A DNA stretch of 64,000 nt, from contig NC_040033.1 in assembly GCF_000972845.2 (NCBI RefSeq), positions 3,252,241 through 3,316,240 on the forward strand, read 5' to 3'. Below are positions 23,625-35,274 of the stretch, piece by piece. This DNA is from Larimichthys crocea. Taxonomy: Eukaryota > Chordata > Actinopteri > Sciaenidae. A program made the position numbers and the translations under genes. Every line of letters starts with the position of its first letter. The first letter of the stretch is position 1. The notes under the pieces were generated by a model, which saw nothing but the letters and a program-made list of their open reading frames with translations, ran no database searches and was not told where the DNA came from.

Positions 23625-24275
23625 CACCCCAGCTGTAAAGATCATTTTTGTGTTTCATAACGTTATAACAGGACTTCAACTTTCACTCTCTTGATTTTTT
23701 TTTATTTTTTTATGGCCATTCGTTTCAGAGATCTGACCTTGAATAAAAAAAATAGATGTTACCTTTTTAGTACCAGCCCTTTAAGTTATAAAATTCATAC
23801 TTTACAACAATACCATCCATTTCATATTATGTGTTAAAACAACAGCCTCCTGCTGAACCAAAAACCAGCACTTTAAATGATTCATATGTGCTCTGTAAGT
23901 TCATTACTGCAAGCCACCACTTTCATATTATCATTGTTTTTTTCTATATCGTTAAAAAAACAATGCAGCTTTATAATGCATGTTAGCATGATTAGTCTGA
24001 GGGTTCTTTCACTCATGGAATCTGTTTCATTTGATCCAGACTAAGTGAAAAAGAATGGTCCAGTTTCTTTTTTACAAATGAACCCAGAGAAGAATATGGA
24101 GTCTCGTTAACTGGACACCTTCTGAGTCGTCAGGACTCACGCAGGGAAATCAGAACCTGCTGCAGTTTATGCACTTGCATTTAAGTTTCTGATTATGTTC
24201 TTTTGGTGTCACCAATGGATATCTGATCAACATTATTAACATTATTAGACATTTCATTAATAACAGCTAGAGACA
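23625..24275. other. Stretch with no recognisable gene
   Basis: AT-rich, with T runs near 23693 and 23935. No feature was recognised. Confidence 0.5.
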
Positions 24276-24276
24276 G

Positions 24277-24297
24277 GATGATGATGATGATGATGAT
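24277..24297. repeat. (GAT)n microsatellite
   Basis: Seven trinucleotide units ending in GATTCG. Confidence 0.9.
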
Positions 24298-24299
24298 TC

Positions 24300-25055
24300 G
24301 CAGGATCACTTAGACACATGGACTTAATGAACTGACAAAGTACACAGAGAAAGCACATTTAACAGCTTTGACCTGTTAATCAGCGATGCACTAGTTTGCT
24401 TACATGTTACCAAATGATGTGGTAAATACTGTATATACATGGTGTCTACAGATGGATCATATTTGCTTCCTGGACAGATTTCAGAAGTAGTTCAGTAGTT
24501 CAGCTTGTGAAATCATGCTAAAATCATATTTTTACTTTCAACAGACTGCACTACAGTCTGCTTGGGCCAGGCCATGACCACCGTCTTTCATGCAGTCTCG
24601 GTCCGGTCCACACCAGGCTGCGACTGACAGCTTTCACACCAGCCTAAATGAACTGCAATGCATCAGGGTCTGTTTAACTGAACCAAAAAGCTTAGGCACA
24701 AAAGCACCCTGACACATCCACACATGGCCTCCATACTGATAAACCCTCTAGATTTGGGCGAACAACAAGAACAGTATTCTACTAACAACTAGTGTGTGTA
24801 TCCAAAGCTTTATATCTTCTTCCTCTGTGCCCTAGAGCTCCATTGTTGTCCAAAAACTATTAAAAACACATCCATGAGCCACACGGCTGCACCGGATGAT
24901 CCTTCATTCACTTACACACAAACACATTTTACAGTAGTTTATTTTCACTCATTCCCACATGTGTATGGGCCCATTCTGGCTACAGGTTCTCTTAATATCA
25001 TTAACCGTTTTTCTTGTCCATGGCACACACAGTATAAAGAGTTGAGAAAACCTTA
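24300..25055. other. Stretch with a possible DNA-transposon remnant
   Basis: 24540-24720 has TCGGTCCGGTCCACACCAGG and a TTTCACACCAGCC motif, in the style of a fish TIR element, but no inverted pair is visible. Elsewhere nothing was recognised. The 86-codon open frame at 24796 has no domain. Confidence 0.3.
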
Positions 25056-25059
25056 AATT

Positions 25060-25650
25060 CAACTGGAAATAGCCTGAATGAGGCACGGAGCAATGTGAAA
25101 AGATCATTCCGTGCTTCTCAGGTTAATTTGTGAAAAATCGTTCTTTCCCTCGCAATTTATTCGGATTTCATAATTCGAGTGGGTTTTTTGCTTCGGGCTG
25201 TTCCTCCATTTGACACTGTGTGCCCCGCTGCATCAAACGTGGCTTCCTATGGTTTCATTTATACATGATGAGGAGTGAAGTGGGGGTTCTGCTGAGGGCA
25301 GATGATGTCTCCCTGTTCACAAGAAAATGACAATTCTTCCAAAAAAGAGTCTTTAATGTGTTTCTGCTGCCTGTGTGAGTTTGTCAGTCACTTCATGGCA
25401 TGTGTTTGTACAATAATACGCAGCAGAGTGTCTCATGGATCGTGTGTTCGTCTGTCAGCTGTAGCATTTGGAAGACATTGTGTGATCACAGCAGGGTGTG
25501 AGAGGGCAGGCTGCACAGCGAGGAAACAAAGCAGCCTCATTAATCCCTGCTGATAGTAGGTTAGCTGCTATATCGCTGCGACAGAGATGCCTCAGCTGTT
25601 GTATCAGTTCACAGCGCGAGGGGGGCTCACAACCCTCCAAGAATTAGACT
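25060..25650. other. Low-repeat block, candidate conserved noncoding sequence
   Basis: This stretch contains none of the repeat families seen elsewhere and has mixed composition with AT-rich homeodomain-type sites (ATAATTCG, CATTAATCC) and palindromic CACAGCGCGAG. Overlapping open frames on both strands (25302-25553, 25455-25640) carry no domain. The regulatory reading is inference from the lack of repeats and the texture only. Confidence 0.3.
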
Positions 25651-25654
25651 GCTC

Positions 25655-26385
25655 TCTTTGATTCGTTCTGAGGGTTTTGCTTGCTCTTTTGAAACTGGGT
25701 GGTGACGTTCAGGAAAGCATACATCAGCCTACTGAAGGGGTTTTTGACACACGCTTTCAGCGAGCATTCAGACAGCGCGTCTTCAGATACAAAGCGAAAA
25801 TCACAAACGTGACAGCTGGTATCTCTGAGATTATTTCCAGTTGTATTTTACGCAAAATTCTGCTTTCCAACAAATGAATGAACTGTTTCTTCCAAATCAC
25901 AAACAAGCTGTCTGAACTGACGTCTTTCTGTGGTTACATGTTTAAGCTGCTGGAAGGCTTTTTGTTGAGACCGTTGCCTTCTTAGTATCTCAATATGTCT
26001 GTTTTTACACAGCCATTTATCCATTCTTTTTAAGTCTATACAGGATCTTACTTACACTGAGTCAATTCATGCATCTTGGGCACATATATATACAGGTATA
26101 TACAAGTGAATACAAGTGAAAATAAACCCAAAACAAAAGATGGGTGGTTTTAGACACCAGTTGTTAAAAAGGTGCAAATGAATCTATCCAACAAGCATAG
26201 CCAATGTTTTCTCTGTCAAAGTGTAACACTCACATTAGCAATCGTAAAAGAGACTCCAGCAATTCCAACCCATCACATTAAGTCACATTTCTCTGACCCC
26301 TGATCAGTGCAACCTCTCAATGATGTTTATGAGTGAGGGAGGTGCCATGCAACCTTTTGTCTGGCTCATAATCCATACAGTAAAT
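25655..26385. other. Stretch with no recognisable gene
   Basis: No domain or repeat recognised; a short ATATATATACAGGTATATACA stretch sits near 26084. Confidence 0.45.
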
Positions 26386-26388
26386 GTG

Positions 26389-26424
26389 ATTCATTCATTC
26401 ATTCATTCATTCATTCATTCATTC
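26389..26424. repeat. (ATTC)n microsatellite
   Basis: About nine ATTC units, lying directly against the start of a family A copy at 26425. Confidence 0.95.
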
Positions 26425-26729
26425 GTGGATAGCCTGGTTGCTCATACAAGCCATCTGTAATGGCACCCACCTGTCAATCAAAGCGCCTATGCTATATTAT
26501 GCATCACTTCCCTTTTATAATATAATTCTATAATTTAACTATAATTTGAATAGATACGTTATAAATGCACTTTACATTTGGCTTGAATGGAGAACATTAG
26601 CTATAGAGACCAGGCTGTAAACTTGTTTATTTCTGCTGTAAAGTTGGACATTTAATCATGGGGACTGATGGAGACTGACTTGTCCTGTAGCCAGCCTCAA
26701 GTGGCCACCTGAGGAATTGCAGTTTTTGT
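26425..26729 (+). repeat. Interspersed repeat family A, copy 3
   Basis: Contains GCTCATACAAGCCATCTGTA, CACCTGTCAATCAAAG, CAGGCTGTAAACTTGTTTAT, GGAGACTGACTTG and AGCCAGCCTCAAGTGG, ending GAGGAATTGCAGTTTTTG. The 5' part seen in the 17218 copy is missing. Confidence 0.8.
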
Positions 26730-26734
26730 CATTT

Positions 26735-27495
26735 TCATCTAGCCTAAGAAAAACAACACTCATGCAATCAGATTTGTGATAAACACTTGAGTGTAAATGG
26801 GGAGCTCGAGACCACAATTACCAAAGAGCTTTGGTATAGTCAAATGGTCTCTTGCATCAGCACAGTCATGACAATAGCAGTATCATAGTTATTTTTAGAT
26901 CTTCAATTTTCCTGACCTATCACATCCAACCCTGTCATTCCCTCACAGCCGGGGAGGTTTTCCTCAGCAATTCCTACCATTCCTCAGCCACATGAACATC
27001 ACCTGCCTGCACACTTATTAATGATATGGTACTAGGTTGTGTAGTGTGCCTCTCAGCCTTCCAGCTCTGTTGTCTATCAAACTGCTAATGATCCCAGCTA
27101 GGTTGTTTTTTTTCTTATTATTTTGGTTTGTGATGTGTGTCTACCCCCATCTTGGATTATTTCAGACTAGATGCCATGGACAGTCACCTGATGCATAGCT
27201 TGCCTTAATAAATAAATATGGTGCAGATTGAAGTACAAGAATGCTTTTATTTAGTTCTTACATTGAGCCTACAATGAGCCTGTACAGTATTTGGCGTGCA
27301 GTGATCTGTACATATTGGACTTAATGGTCTCCACACTAACCAACAATCTGAAAACATGGCCATGCTCCGGACCTAACCGAGCCGACAGGAGGCTACTTGA
27401 GAGCTAACAGATGTAGTAACTAGGGCTGTTCCCAGGGCAGCAGTGTTTAGATAGCAGCAGAACCACTTTGTTTTCCATAATGATTTATTACACTA
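26735..27495. other. Stretch with no recognisable gene
   Basis: Nothing recognised; no repeat family and no domain. Confidence 0.45.
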
Positions 27496-27499
27496 GAGA

Positions 27500-28080
27500 T
27501 ATATGTATCACATCAGAAATATAATAAATCTTTGTTGCTTTTCTAGGCCATTTACTCGCTCTGATTATAAAAGAGCGCCGCTGTGAAAAAGCAGGTAGCT
27601 CGTATTCGCTGACCACACTGATCAGTAACTAATGAGATCTCGTGTTCTATATTAAGTGCATTCATTAAGACATAATAAAGTGATTTGTGTCACGCGTTGC
27701 ATCTATATTCCCAGAATATGTGGCGACTTTCAATAGACTTGCTTTCCATGGGTTCACACTGTGAATATGTAATGCTGTAAAGTAAGTATATAATAAATCT
27801 GGGCCAGCTGGTGAGCCCACAGTCACCAGTCTGTATTCCGCACAGTGCACTTCATTTCAATTGGTTACTAGCTGTGTTGCATTTCGCTCTTGAGGACAAT
27901 TGAGAGCGACTGTGTAACTCTGCTGGCATTCAGTAACTCTCAGTCGGCTCATTGTTTCGCTCATCAAATCCATGTGTTGTCAAGTCTGTTTTCTTCTTAA
28001 CATATCTTGTAACTCTTCAGTAAGACAGCTATGTGCGTAACATATTGAAGGCGCCATAAACAAATATAGTTTATGATCTG
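27500..28080. other. Low-repeat block, candidate conserved noncoding sequence
   Basis: Free of recognised repeats, with sites such as ACTAATGAG, TTCATTAAG and CAATTGGTTACTAG and a CCAGCTGG palindrome near 27803. A minus-strand open frame at 27665-27850 has no domain. Regulatory function is inference only. Confidence 0.3.
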
Positions 28081-28084
28081 CATC

Positions 28085-29295
28085 TCCTGCAGATGGAAGC
28101 ATTTTCCTCACTCACCATAACACCTGACGTGGTCGTTGTTGAGCAAAGTGCAGTTTCTTTTCTTCAAAATGAGAACAGGATGTCTGTTTCATTGTTGTTG
28201 TCATCATCACTATCAACTATAAATGCCCCATAACGCCTTGTGTAATTTGTCCTGGCGTGGTAAGTACTTAAGCAGCTGAATCATCCCGTGGAGAAGAAAA
28301 TCGCGTTACCTTTGAGTCTTGAGCAATTTGTTGAACTCTTCCGAGCGGCCTTGTGGGAGCACTTAGCCGCTGGGGGCCTCAGGCGTTTGCCTGTTTGCCT
28401 GAAGATAGTGTAGATATATGCTGTAACAATGCATGTATGTAGGGATGGAGGGTTAGCAGCATGGGTGTAAAACAGGGAAGAGTGCTGAGAGAGGCTGAAG
28501 ACTAATGAATTCCATAGCACTCTCTGTTTCCATTTGCCTCTCTTGCTCTCAGGCCTCGCTCACTTGACGACCTGTGGATCCGCTGACAAGCAGCTACAAA
28601 ATCTACCTTGATCCGAAGCAACTCTTCTGTTCAGACACACCTCCCGTCCTCGTGACCTCAGCTGACTCCCACTTCTGCTGCAATTTCTTTCTCGCCGGAG
28701 CCCATTTGCCATTCATTTTGATCTTGAAAGACACAGTAATAAATAAATATATGTAGTGGAACGGCGCATAATGCATGGCAAAAAGAGCGGGTGGCATCAA
28801 GACTGAACCCCACTCAAAGGGGTACTTGAAGAAGATGAGATAATAGAGCGTGCACAGATTTTCGCACACAGGCATGCTTGGCACATACGCACAAACAAGC
28901 TGATTTATGCAGAGGTTTGGTGGCCTGTAGCACCCTCAGTGGCTTGTGTACCAGAGGATCGGCCACATACTGCGACTTAGAGCCGGCCCTATAAGAAGAG
29001 AGATCAAAGACACACATACACAAACACACACCCACACATACACAAATGAGAGCCTGCCTCAGATTTTCTAAACTCCGCTTGACAGAAATTAGTTTTTCAC
29101 AAGTTTTCCAACATTTGGAGTGTTTCATGTTAGCTGGCTTGATCCCAAGTTCATAGAACGTTTGGGAGACAAACATTTGTGTGGGACAGATTCACAACAT
29201 GCATACCAGGGATTCTACATGTTTTGGCAACTTCAAACTTCCTCTCCTAAAAGTTTTTGTATATATACTAAATGTGATTCTCTAATACGTGGATG
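28085..29295. other. Stretch with no recognisable gene
   Basis: 28300-28800 also looks repeat-free. Overlapping frames on both strands (28281-28520, 28574-28756, 28603-28884, 28814-29176) contain no domain; the Cys/Val-rich run in the last comes from a CA-rich tract near 29010-29045. Confidence 0.4.
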
Positions 29296-29301
29296 GTGTG
29301 C

Positions 29302-29372
29302 TTAAAAGCACAGGACTTTGACACAGGAGACTGGCTTTCATGTCTTGCCTCCTGCATATGGTTAAGTTAAAT
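29302..29372 (+). repeat. Interspersed repeat family B, copy 1
   Basis: Reads AAAGCACAGGACTTTGACAC, GGAGACTGGC and TGGTTAAGTTAAATC. It matches a common percomorph repeat whose core is CAGGACTTTGACACCAGAG. Other copies are at 39645 and 49865. Confidence 0.65.
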
Positions 29373-29374
29373 CT

Positions 29375-30085
29375 ACTATGGGGCTGCCCCCATGAGTGTC
29401 AATGAGTAATGCAGGGTAAGAGCACGTCTGGCTATAAACTTTACAAACTGTGTTAAATTACCTAACTACTAAACAGACAGTGATGGAACAGAGAGGGACG
29501 ATGGAAACGGAGGGCAGAGCGACACTTTCTGCTGCTCCAAAAAGCTCAGCTCCCAGTGCTTCAACTGTCGGTGAAGTGGGTTTACTGTAAGTACTTTTGA
29601 ACAAGACGCTGGTACAATCTCTAGTCAGGAAGACTGAATCTTTGTCTGACAGAGCTGTCAGCAGCCAATCAGGACACAGACTGTAGTGCGCGAGGACTTT
29701 TTTTTATCTGAACTACAACCAGGAGGCAGACTTAAAAAAAAAGTATTTCAGCGCTGTCTTCCTGTCACCATGGAGGCCAAAACCCTACGGCATTTCACAA
29801 ACCACTAAGACAGTTCCAAAAACACCATCCAAGAACAATACTGTAAAAAAAACAACAACAATGGAATACAGCGTCAGTTTCCAAACATTTTCTCATTACG
29901 TTGATAGAAAATAGTACATTAACACAGGATAAAATGTCAAACAATGTCAACAAACGCTTCAGCACAAAACCACATACACTTTACATTACCGGGGACAGCA
30001 CAAGGGACCAGTCCATACTGTACGTGCTGGCTTGTGAATTTGACGGAAGCCGTTTAAAGTCCAGCATGGAGCATGGACTGGAGTC
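29375..30085. other. Stretch with no recognisable gene
   Basis: No feature recognised. The 79-codon frame at 29901-30140 runs into the next repeat and has no domain. Confidence 0.45.
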
Positions 30086-30087
30086 AG

Positions 30088-30240
30088 TTCACCTCCTGGG
30101 CACTGTTGAGGTGCCCATGAGCAAGGCACCAAACCCCTAACTGCAACCCCAGGCTTCCAGGGCACCGCTATATGTGGCTGCCCATAACTCCACTATCCAC
30201 ATTCCACATATGTGGTTGTATTTTGGGCCTATATGTGTAA
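30088..30240 (+). repeat. Fragment of a common fish interspersed repeat
   Basis: Contains CACTGTTGAGGTGCCCATGA, GCAAGGCACCAAACCCC, then GGGCACCGC and TGTGGCTGCCCA. This matches a widespread teleost repeat whose class I cannot state. Confidence 0.6.
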
Positions 30241-30244
30241 ACTC

Positions 30245-31990
30245 TTCTTCTATTACTGGTAACTATTTGGCAAACGATGCTGTCATTTTTTCATAGCTTT
30301 TGTAATCATTACAGTTATTGCTTTTCATTCATTTCTGTAAGGCATTACAAACAACCAGAAGACAAACTTTAAAGTTTGCCTCCAAGCCTGCATAATTTGA
30401 TAATTCCACAATTTATATCATCATTGTGAGGTAATCTAGTTTAGTGATGGATTGTACAATTCAGGCAAAGTTTTGAAAATCAAGTAATTGAGTTTTGCAC
30501 TGTCCATAACTTAATGCGAGCCAATGCTTACCTGCCTGAAAAGTAATTAAAAACACATTGAAAAATCATTAATTCTACAGGATGCTTTGCTTTGGCACTG
30601 CAGTGATGCAAAGTACATATGATTTGTCATTAAATAGCATTGAAAGTGTCTTTTTTACTTTGTTGACCTTTCTGACTAGTTAAGAGACGTCAGGGCCAAC
30701 AGTCCATTGTGTGCAACGCGGCCAATTACATATTCCAGAAGCATACTGTCTATAACTTGAAGTGTATACACACACTGACGATCTTTGATACAGTACACTG
30801 CACTGATTGCTAGCAAAACATTAGCACACTACATTATAAAATTCCAGATGCACTAACATCCTTAAAGTTAATGTCTGTGCACATCCCTTCTTCAAATCAA
30901 ACTCACAAAGGCATTTGCCTGAACAAATGGTTCTCCAGTCTTTCACATATACACACACAGTTGCATCTTTGAGCTGACATGGTGTATCACCGGTTTATTG
31001 TTTGCCTGTGATTACCAAACCCACTCATGTTCTATTTCTGCCATGCATTAACCTTTGAAATCATAGCGTGTCCCTCAGATGCAGGCACAGCTTTCCAGTG
31101 ACATCAGAGAGCAACGCAAACAACATAGTTACCTCTTACACTTGGCAACATATGGGGGTGATTTGCGTGTCACACACTCAACTCGTCCTTTATCGTGCAG
31201 AGCACGTTAATTTGTTTTGAGGCTATTCTCGTGGTAGTCACATTGCCTTGTAAAGGCAACAGCCGGTGCAAGGATTATAGGAAGGACAGGCGGGGATCAT
31301 TGGACAGAAGAAAGCAAGCTGATGCAGTCAGAGGAAACAGATCTGATAGAGGGAAAAGGGAGACAGGAAACAGGTAAACATCTTGTATTTCAAACAAAAG
31401 GTTTGAATGATTGACAAGACAGTATAAGCAACAAGTCTAAGGAACGCTAGTGGCTCCTACAGACTGCAACATTAACTACACCATGCAATGCAATAGTGTT
31501 GGACATAACAAACAATACTGATGGTGCATATGCTATTATAAATAAAAATGTCGTGTGTCGAATATATTTTGCCATGATGTGTGCACGTGTGCACACAGCA
31601 TGTAGTGTTCAAGAATGAAAAGGTTTATTCTCGGAAGAACATTTATGTGCTTTCTAAATCTTACGGAAGTTGTATGATTACTGATGATTTTAGTGTAGAA
31701 CTGTGCACAAAGTGCAAGGCTTTTTGATGATATGTTACAGTGGTAACCTATAGGGATTGCATAGGTGCCCCCTTTGGAGCATGGTCATCATCATGTCACA
31801 GCATTCCACAGTATAAATAAATTGTAATGCTAAGTGCCACTAAATCCTACACACATAAAATAATGACAGGTTTATGAAGAAATGCATGCTTCTTATATGA
31901 TGTCATTAAAGGACTGTATCAGTATTTTTGTACATATTATATGCCAACCCTAGCTACAGTTTGTTCACATCTGGCAAGCAATACAGAAGT
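30245..31990. other. Stretch with no recognisable gene
   Basis: AT-rich; no domain, RNA gene or repeat family. A 60-codon frame at 31195-31377 is rich in Arg and Lys but has no motif. Confidence 0.45.
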
Positions 31991-31999
31991 ATCCACTGC

Positions 32000-32800
32000 T
32001 GTATCGCCAGACAACAGAGCAGCTTCCGTCCTTGGGCTGAGAGGCTAATACATTCATTATGCGCATTCCACCAAGTGTTTCTTTTCATGATTTATTATCT
32101 ATTCATCCAATCATATAATTTTAGTTTTTGTGCAGTAGCATAAAGGAGTCACATCCGGCATGTTGATGTACAAACCTACATTGTAGAATGATAAATAAAT
32201 GAAGCTGGACATTTTCATTTAATGCAAGTCATGTACATTTGACCTCCAACTGACCAATGCTGCGTTGCAAAAAGGGCAAACAAAGCACTGCCCCTGAAAA
32301 TTGTGTTCCATTACTATCCAAAACTGTATGCTTTGGGATTTGGTATTGCAGCACACAGTACGTTATCTGAATCTGGCATGGTCTTTTAACGAATAACCGA
32401 CTTCTGGCTTTAAGAGGCCTGCTCAGCTGTTCTGAGGATGCAGACAAAGATGTCAACCTTCTCTGAACACTGTAACATCATGCAAACAAGTGAAAATGAA
32501 CATTTACTTTAGTCAGTCTTGAGGACAACAAAACAACAGTAATCTTTGTGGTGAGATGGAGTACTGAATTACATCAGTGCTGGAAGCTGGCCATCACAAT
32601 GCAGCTGTGCAATTTGTCAGAGCGATTCATGCAGACAAGAGCTCTGAGAGAAAAACCGAGTGGATGTACAAAGAGAGAAATTTCCCTCATAAGACACCTG
32701 TAATAGTGTGCATCCCTCGCCTTTACATATGGCAACTGAAACAACCCTCAAAGCTCTGTCTTTTCCCTGGCTCAATTTTCCTGAAACCGTAACTGAAAAT
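32000..32800. other. Low-repeat block, candidate conserved noncoding sequence
   Basis: No recognised repeats; homeodomain-type and TGCGCAT/TTATGCGC-like sites near 32060. Short open frames on both strands have no domain. The regulatory reading is a guess from texture. Confidence 0.25.
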
Positions 32801-32804
32801 CATT

Positions 32805-33345
32805 AACTAAAAAGCCAGTATTGTGCAGAAGTCCTTTATAGCTACATTTTGTTGAGTAAATGCACAATAGCAATGGAATGGCCTACTCCATCTGCACAAC
32901 AGGTTAAAAGGAACCATTGAAAAGTTATTGCATTTAATTTAGCTTGGTGCTGTGAATGATTTATTTGAAAGTCCCATTACAAGAGGAAAAAAGGTTGATT
33001 TTCTGAAAACCTAATGACTGGAGTGGGGGTTACAGGCAAATTTTTGTCCATTAGTCACCATACAAGTGTGAAAAAAAGAAAAAAAAAAGATTCATTTTAA
33101 TGTGGTAATGAAACCAGTCTCCTGACAAAGACATTTATTTGGAGCTTTTTAAAATATAGGAGAGATAGATGGTTTACTGTGTCTAAAATAATTGCCTGTA
33201 TCATGACAGTTCATTAAGTTAGAGCGGGGTGTGTTTCTAACCATCACACTTGGCCCTTTAGTTGTTGCAATCATAAAGCAATGGAGCTCTACCACACCTT
33301 AGAAATCACATTGACAGATTTACTGGGGGGGCACTTGTGCAAAAC
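32805..33345. other. Stretch with no recognisable gene
   Basis: AT-rich, with an A-rich run near 33072-33090. Nothing recognised. Confidence 0.45.
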
Positions 33346-33350
33346 TTAAA

Positions 33351-33403
<53 letters not shown>
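33351..33403. repeat. (CT)n(CA)n compound microsatellite
   Basis: About 14 bases of CT followed by about 19 CA units. Confidence 0.95.
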
Positions 33404-33404
<1 letters not shown>

Positions 33405-33405
<1 letters not shown>

Positions 33406-34720
33406 CTCTTACGTCCAGTGATCATAGACTAGCACTCGACCTGTGCAATTAAAATGCTTGCAGTAAACTGAACTGTCTTAAGACCAAGATCTCTGGTGAA
33501 ATATGAAGTCAACACATTATCGTCTAACTGTCCCATCTTCTAATGTGAGACTTGGCAGAGCCCTAGACTTTCAGGGATCTCAAAGGCCTCTTATTTGTTT
33601 CTTAGTTGGTTTGTGGTTAGTTGCAAATTACAAATTTATTTAGTTAGCTGGTCATATGGGCCCCACGGATTACACAAACTCCAGCTTGTCAAAATGGGGG
33701 AGTGCTGCAAACACAAAAAAAAAGTCAGAACTTAAAATTGTAAGGCAACAAACTTTAGTAGCATTTTAAGTTAGGAAATTCAACTTAACTGTTTAAGTTT
33801 TGCTTTTAAGTTTGTTCAACTTTCATTTATAAGTTATCTCAACTCACCTAACCCTAGCTTAACTTATAATTAATCTCAACTTTGAATCCTTACTTCTACT
33901 AACTCTACTCAAGTTTAGTAACTTATTCATACTTATATACTATTATTTCACATTGTCACAGCTTTGAATTTTCATCTGTCGGAGTGCTTAGTGTTAGAGA
34001 GTTTTAACCTATACATAGTACCCACTTAATTCCAGTTAAGTTAATTTAGTACAGCACAGTAAGTACAGAAACTTAAAATCATATACCACAACAGCACCAT
34101 AACTCAAATTTGTCAATTAGGACCAATAAAATGACCATCAAATGTATAAATTATTACAGATGCAGTGTCCACATTCAAAACACTTTATTTTATCAAAACA
34201 TATATCCTAAATTGAAAGTGCTGAAAAAACTATCTTGAACAGCAAAATACAATGAGGTAGTAAATGGTGAGTCAAAGAGGTGAGGTAATCTACACCACAA
34301 TATAACACTTGGTGATTGATGATTTACAGTTAGCAGTGAGTTAGAGTTCAAATAGAAGCAACTTGAGATTCTTATTTTGAAAAGACTATACCAGAAACAC
34401 AGTTAGGGTTAGAGATGATCTTGGTCTTGTATTCATATTTGAGCCAACCAGTGTCAAACAGGGTCAAATGCTGCTCTGAGATGTAAAAAAAAAGAAAAAA
34501 AAGAACAAGGGACGTGCACTTTCTAAATGAGACTCTTCTACTGGAATTTTAGATGAAATAGGCTGAGAAAGTAAACCCAATATCATCTTTAATTCTACCA
34601 GGTATGTGCCCACATCTTGGGCAGCAATATCCGGAGTGTCACTATTGGAGATTAGTGTGAAGTGTGAATCTTGAAAAGTGCCTTGAACTTTTCAGGATTC
34701 TATCACCTTAACAACGGTAC
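33405..34720. other. Stretch with no recognisable gene
   Basis: 33770-34100 is rich in AACTTAA/TTAAGTT motifs, giving a locally repetitive texture, but no periodic unit can be fixed. Nothing else was recognised. Confidence 0.4.
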
Positions 34721-34724
34721 AGGT

Positions 34725-35065
34725 AACCCACAGGTAACCCACAGAATGGTCCGTACCTCGGTTTTTGGGCCACGGTTTCGGTACGGTTTCGGTACGTGTT
34801 TTGTGCGTAAAGAGAATTTTTATTTTTTCTCCCAAAATTCTCTCTTTATTTTGCTTGTCAGCAAAAACTGTAAACATACCAGTATCACTGGTGTACTGAA
34901 TAATTTAACAAGTAAACAGTTACTAAACTTTAAAATGGTAGTGCCTTCTAGACTTTGACTACTTGTATACACTATAGTAGTAGTAATAAAATATGTATTA
35001 AAAAAAAACAAAAAACACACTTTCGAATGGTAGTGCCTCTTAGCCTTGACTACTACATACAGTAT
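34725..35065 (+). mobile_element. Possible DNA-transposon fragment
   Basis: Starts with a small duplicated CAGGTAACCCACAG, then ACGGTTTCGGTACGGTTTCG, the texture of an abundant fish TIR element. Terminal repeats cannot be paired. It includes a degenerate ~92 bp tandem repeat, with AATGGTAGTGCC at 34934 and 35026, each copy followed by a TTGACTAC segment. The overlapping open frames are transposon shadows. Confidence 0.35.
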
Positions 35066-35212
35066 TAATGATGCTCCATGTCATCCCACAGGCCACTTAC
35101 GGAATGCTAAATATTATTTGAACAGATGACTGACTGACCGACTGACCGGCGTGGTCTTCCAAATTTAAATGATTACAATTACAGTTCTTGACTCCAGTAA
35201 AATAGTAGGGCA

Positions 35213-35270
35213 GCCAGCAACTACAGACTAGTGTCCCTTACATCCCACATCATGAAGACCCTGGATTTAA
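35213..35270 (+). pseudogene. LINE reverse transcriptase relic (NYR.VSLTS block)
   Basis: The frame gives ASNYRLVSLTSHIMKTLD, the first conserved RT block (NYRPVSLTS..MK..E) of CR1/L2/Rex-type fish LINEs. Stops lie just upstream, and the homology ends after about 20 codons. It is a short dead fragment in otherwise unremarkable DNA. Confidence 0.7.
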
Positions 35271-35274
35271 AAAT

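Noticed and set aside
26389..26424. Possible short CRISPR-like array
   Set aside because: It is a simple ATTC microsatellite without spacers; no CRISPR array exists in this eukaryotic window.
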